A stretch of DNA of 64,000 nt, taken from the NCBI RefSeq assembly GCF_000576555.1, contig NZ_CP007145.1, positions 1,364,001 through 1,428,000 on the forward strand, in the 5' to 3' direction. The translations under genes and the position numbers were made by a program. Origin of the DNA: Hymenobacter swuensis DY53. GTDB lineage: Bacteria > Bacteroidota > Bacteroidia > Cytophagales > Hymenobacteraceae. Numbering within the stretch: the first letter of the stretch is position 1; the number at the start of each line of letters is the position of its first letter. Of the stretch, positions 61,998 to 64,000 are shown in pieces. The notes under the pieces were generated by a model, which had not been told where the DNA came from, did not search any database, and saw only the letters and a list, made by a program, of their open reading frames with translations.

Positions 61998-62486
61998 ATG
62001 GCAAGTACTGAAAAGAAGACCTTATACACTGCTGAAGCATCGGCAATTGGCGGCCGGAGCGGCCACGTCCGTTCTGCCACCGGCATCATCGACTTGGATA
62101 TGTCGGTGCCAGAAGGGCTAGGAGGTAAAAAGGGCGCTACCAATCCTGAAGAATTGTTTGCTGCCGGCTACTCGTCCTGCTTTCAGCAGGCGCTGCTGGT
62201 CATTGCGCAGCGAGCTGGCGACAAACTCGACCCGCAGACCGAGGTGAAGTGCTCAGTATCCTTATTTCAGGAAGGCGAAGGATACGGGTTGTCGGCTATT
62301 CTGGATGTTGATCTGAAAGCATTCGACCGGGAAAAAACCATTGATATGGTTCGGCAGGCTCACAAAATTTGCCCGTACTCCGTAGGTACCCGCGGCAATA
62401 TGGAAGTGGAATTGCGCGTGCAGGGGGAGCGTATTTCCGTGCAGGCCGAGGAAAATGCCGGCGTTGCTGAAAAAGAAGGCGCGTAG
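61998..62486 (+). CDS. ohr: Organic hydroperoxide resistance protein (Ohr/OsmC family)
   Basis: A 162-residue thiol peroxidase that reduces organic hydroperoxides using lipoyl proteins. The two redox Cys are in GYSSCFQQALLVIAQ and AHKICPYSVGTRGNMEVEL; the Arg of the family pattern is visible in the N-terminal half (GGRSGHVRS). Length is slightly above the usual ~140, with an acidic C-terminal tail. Cytoplasmic. No OhrR regulator is seen nearby. It is convergent with the transglutaminase-like gene, with a strong terminator between. Confidence 0.95.
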   Translation: MASTEKKTLYTAEASAIGGRSGHVRSATGIIDLDMSVPEGLGGKKGATNPEELFAAGYSSCFQQALLVIAQRAGDKLDPQTEVKCSVSLFQEGEGYGLSAILDVDLKAFDREKTIDMVRQAHKICPYSVGTRGNMEVELRVQGERISVQAEENAGVAEKEGA

Positions 62487-62522
62487 GCGCTAGTCTGCTG
62501 CTGTTAGTCAGTAAGATATAAG

Positions 62523-62561
62523 ATAAACGGCCTGAGCACGCAAAGTGCTCAGGCCGTTTAT
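62523..62561. terminator. Bidirectional terminator
   Basis: A perfect 17-base stem (62523-62539 with 62545-62561, core ATAAACGGCCTGAGCAC), with a 5-base loop, between convergent ohr and the transglutaminase-like gene. It again carries the AAACGGCC core. Confidence 0.85.
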
Positions 62562-62582
62562 GCGTGCGTGACCAATATAGGA

Positions 62583-63467
62583 TCAGGGTGCCAGTGGGCT
62601 GCCTGATTTGGCCGTCAGCCAGTCGGCTTGGACTGGAATGGCGTAGAAGGTCGCCACGGAATTGGTATAGCGAATATTGTGGATGGACTCCGTGCGCTGA
62701 AAAATAACCGGCTTGTGGGCACCCAGCGGCACCAGCATCAGCCCGGTGCGTGCTGACTTTACGCCGTAGCGGTTATCCATCACCGTATCAAAGTAAAACA
62801 GATACTGGTTTACCCATTTGAAGTACGACTTCGGCTTGGCTTCAGTGGAGGTTAATACGGTGAGGTCGTCGTTGTCGGTAGCCAGGGCCTGCCGGAGTTC
62901 TACGGCATTAAGTGGGGTCGTGCCCAGCAGCGGAATGATATCCGCCTGCGCGTCTACCATTACCCACTTGCCCAGATCGGGCAGCCAAGCCTCCGCCAAA
63001 GCGTGGCCGGCAGCGGACGATTTGGTCTGTACGTTTTCGGCTTTGAGATACAAGGGCCGGGCCGGAATACCAATGGCGTTGAAGGCTGCCGCCAGCACCA
63101 ATCCATACTCCACGCATTGTACCAGCTGGCCGGCCTGGGCGGCCTTCAGGATGGCAAATGGATCCTGGGACTTAAATACTTTGTGGCCGTCGTGTTCCAA
63201 GCGGAAATGCACCCATTGGCATAGTGCCCGAGCCCGGCCCAGATCAGAGGTTTCCCTACATACCACTTCTTCCAGTCCGTACATCTCCCGGAATTTCGTC
63301 AGGTATTCCGACTTAGGGGAGCTGAACAGAAATGGGTACTCTACCGGGTCAAGGGTAGTGATGTAGGGGTAGTCGGGGCCGCCTGGCGCAGTAACTGGAC
63401 TTTGCGCCTGCACAAAGGTGTTGAAGCTGAAAGCAACCAGAAAAAGCGTAAACGTCTTATTTATCAT
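62583..63467 (-). CDS. Exported transglutaminase-like protein
   Basis: A 294-residue protein from the ATG at 63467 (signal peptide to VQAQ, residue 22). The transglutaminase-core triad is present: Cys in LVQCVEYGLVLAAAFN, His in SAAGHALAEAWLPD and Asp in GKWVMVDAQADI. The rest is a ~100-residue C-terminal beta region unassigned. Such secreted proteins are peptidases or amide-bond enzymes rather than protein cross-linkers. The frame opens further upstream to 63506, which would add a polar extension. Confidence 0.87.
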   Translation of the reverse strand: MINKTFTLFLVAFSFNTFVQAQSPVTAPGGPDYPYITTLDPVEYPFLFSSPKSEYLTKFREMYGLEEVVCRETSDLGRARALCQWVHFRLEHDGHKVFKSQDPFAILKAAQAGQLVQCVEYGLVLAAAFNAIGIPARPLYLKAENVQTKSSAAGHALAEAWLPDLGKWVMVDAQADIIPLLGTTPLNAVELRQALATDNDDLTVLTSTEAKPKSYFKWVNQYLFYFDTVMDNRYGVKSARTGLMLVPLGAHKPVIFQRTESIHNIRYTNSVATFYAIPVQADWLTAKSGSPLAP

Positions 63468-63531
63468 AGGATATATCCAGTGAATTGCTCTAAACGCAAG
63501 CCTCATCTCCAGGGTTTAGGAATCGGGCAAA

Positions 63532-63567
63532 CAAAAACCCGCCCGGTACGTACCGGGCGGGTTTTTG
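63532..63567 (-). terminator. Terminator of sucC
   Basis: A perfect 36-nt palindrome (18+18, core CAAAAACCCGCCCGGTAC) ending with T5G on both strands, 28 bases after the sucC stop. Confidence 0.85.
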
Positions 63568-63594
63568 CAAAGAAACAGTTTCCTGTCGAAAAGG

Positions 63595-64000
63595 CTAAGC
63601 AATGTTCTGCTCTGCCAGTACTTCCTTTACTTTCTGGGCGGCATCTTTCAGCAGCACAGCGGAATATACTTTCAGGCCACTCTCATCAATAATGCGGGCT
63701 CCTTCCTCGGCGTTGGTACCTTGCAGACGCACAATGATGGGAACGTGAATGTCGCCGATGTTCTTGTACGCTTCCACCACGCCATTCGCCACCCGGTCGC
63801 AACGCACGATGCCGCCGAAGATGTTGATGAGGATGGCTTTCACGTTTGGATCCTTCAGGATGATGCGGAAACCGGCTTCTACGGTCTGGGCGTTGGCTCC
63901 ACCCCCTACGTCGAGGAAGTTGGCCGGCTCGCCGCCGCTCAGCTTGATGATGTCCATAGTGGCCATGGCCAAGCCGGCACCGTTCACCATGCAGCCCACG
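63595..64000 (-). CDS. sucC: Succinyl-CoA synthetase beta subunit, C-terminal part (5' end outside window)
   Basis: The frame is open to the right edge, so the protein lacks its N-terminus; the GTG at 63999 is not the start. The visible 134 residues match the C-terminal (CoA ligase-like) domain of Suc[79 protein letters not shown]. With SucD it makes ATP/GTP and succinate from succinyl-CoA in the TCA cycle, in the same window as aconitase but not in one operon. It ends at a strong terminator. Confidence 0.97.
   Translation of the reverse strand, partial: VGCMVNGAGLAMATMDIIKLSGGEPANFLDVGGGANAQTVEAGFRIILKDPNVKAILINIFGGIVRCDRVANGVVEAYKNIGDIHVPIIVRLQGTNAEEGARIIDESGLKVYSAVLLKDAAQKVKEVLAEQNIA

Overview
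The window looks like chromosome from a GC-rich member of the Bacteroidota, most probably Hymenobacter or a close relative (inference). Supporting signs are two secreted proteins with type IX secretion (T9SS) C-terminal sorting domains, an MSEP-CTERM-type VIT-domain membrane protein, stand-alone TonB C-terminal domains, a LytS/LytT-type two-component pair, TAnnTTTG promoter boxes and almost no Shine-Dalgarno sequences. Genes are dense, on both strands, and often separated by very clean hairpin terminators.

Layout. 1-13.5 kb is mostly housekeeping: the end of a cytochrome P450, a GNAT acetyltransferase, a TlpA-like thioredoxin lipoprotein, aconitase, a small lipoprotein, a giant VIT-domain membrane protein, an exported protein of unknown family, a DUF2459 protein and a beta-carbonic anhydrase. 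13.5-24.5 kb holds a T9SS subtilase, a LytTR regulator/kinase/membrane protein operon, an alpha/beta hydrolase, two TonB-C proteins and several small unknown proteins. 24.6-31.5 kb reads as an organic-acid uptake module: an OmpR-type regulator, its histidine kinase, a KgtP-like 2-oxoglutarate permease, a DctA-like C4-dicarboxylate carrier and a porin-like barrel, with long palindromic intergenic repeats between them. 31.7-38.9 kb has a PQQ-type sugar dehydrogenase, two tandem paralogous two-membrane-segment proteins, an eleven-unit 21-bp tandem repeat, a TonB-dependent receptor, a Tat-exported Gfo/Idh/MocA oxidoreductase and a second GNAT. 38.9-47.1 kb is a stress region: two tandem-UspA proteins, an arsR-arsI-arsC operon with a probable ArsR operator, two disordered acidic proteins, a T9SS endonuclease I and a fasciclin protein.

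47.3-61.5 kb is a heavy-metal (probably copper) island. It contains a cupredoxin, a CPC-type P1B ATPase, a Cys/His-rich exported small protein, two secreted proteins with CPMxP/CPKCGM heavy-metal-binding motifs, a DUF305 lipoprotein, and a TolC - His-rich membrane protein - adaptor - RND pump operon. The island lies between two decayed IS5-family transposases of different subgroups. The flank after it returns to core genes: tRNA-Arg(CCG), ohr, a transglutaminase-like protein and the 3' part of sucC, which runs off the right edge.

How the parts work together (inference): the metal island would move Cu(I)/Ag(I) from cytoplasm to periplasm through the ATPase, buffer it there with the Cys/His/Met-rich proteins, and expel it through the tripartite pump. 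The ars operon would reduce arsenate and cleave organoarsenicals, but no arsenite efflux gene is visible in this window. All family calls come from reading motifs by eye; no database search was possible.
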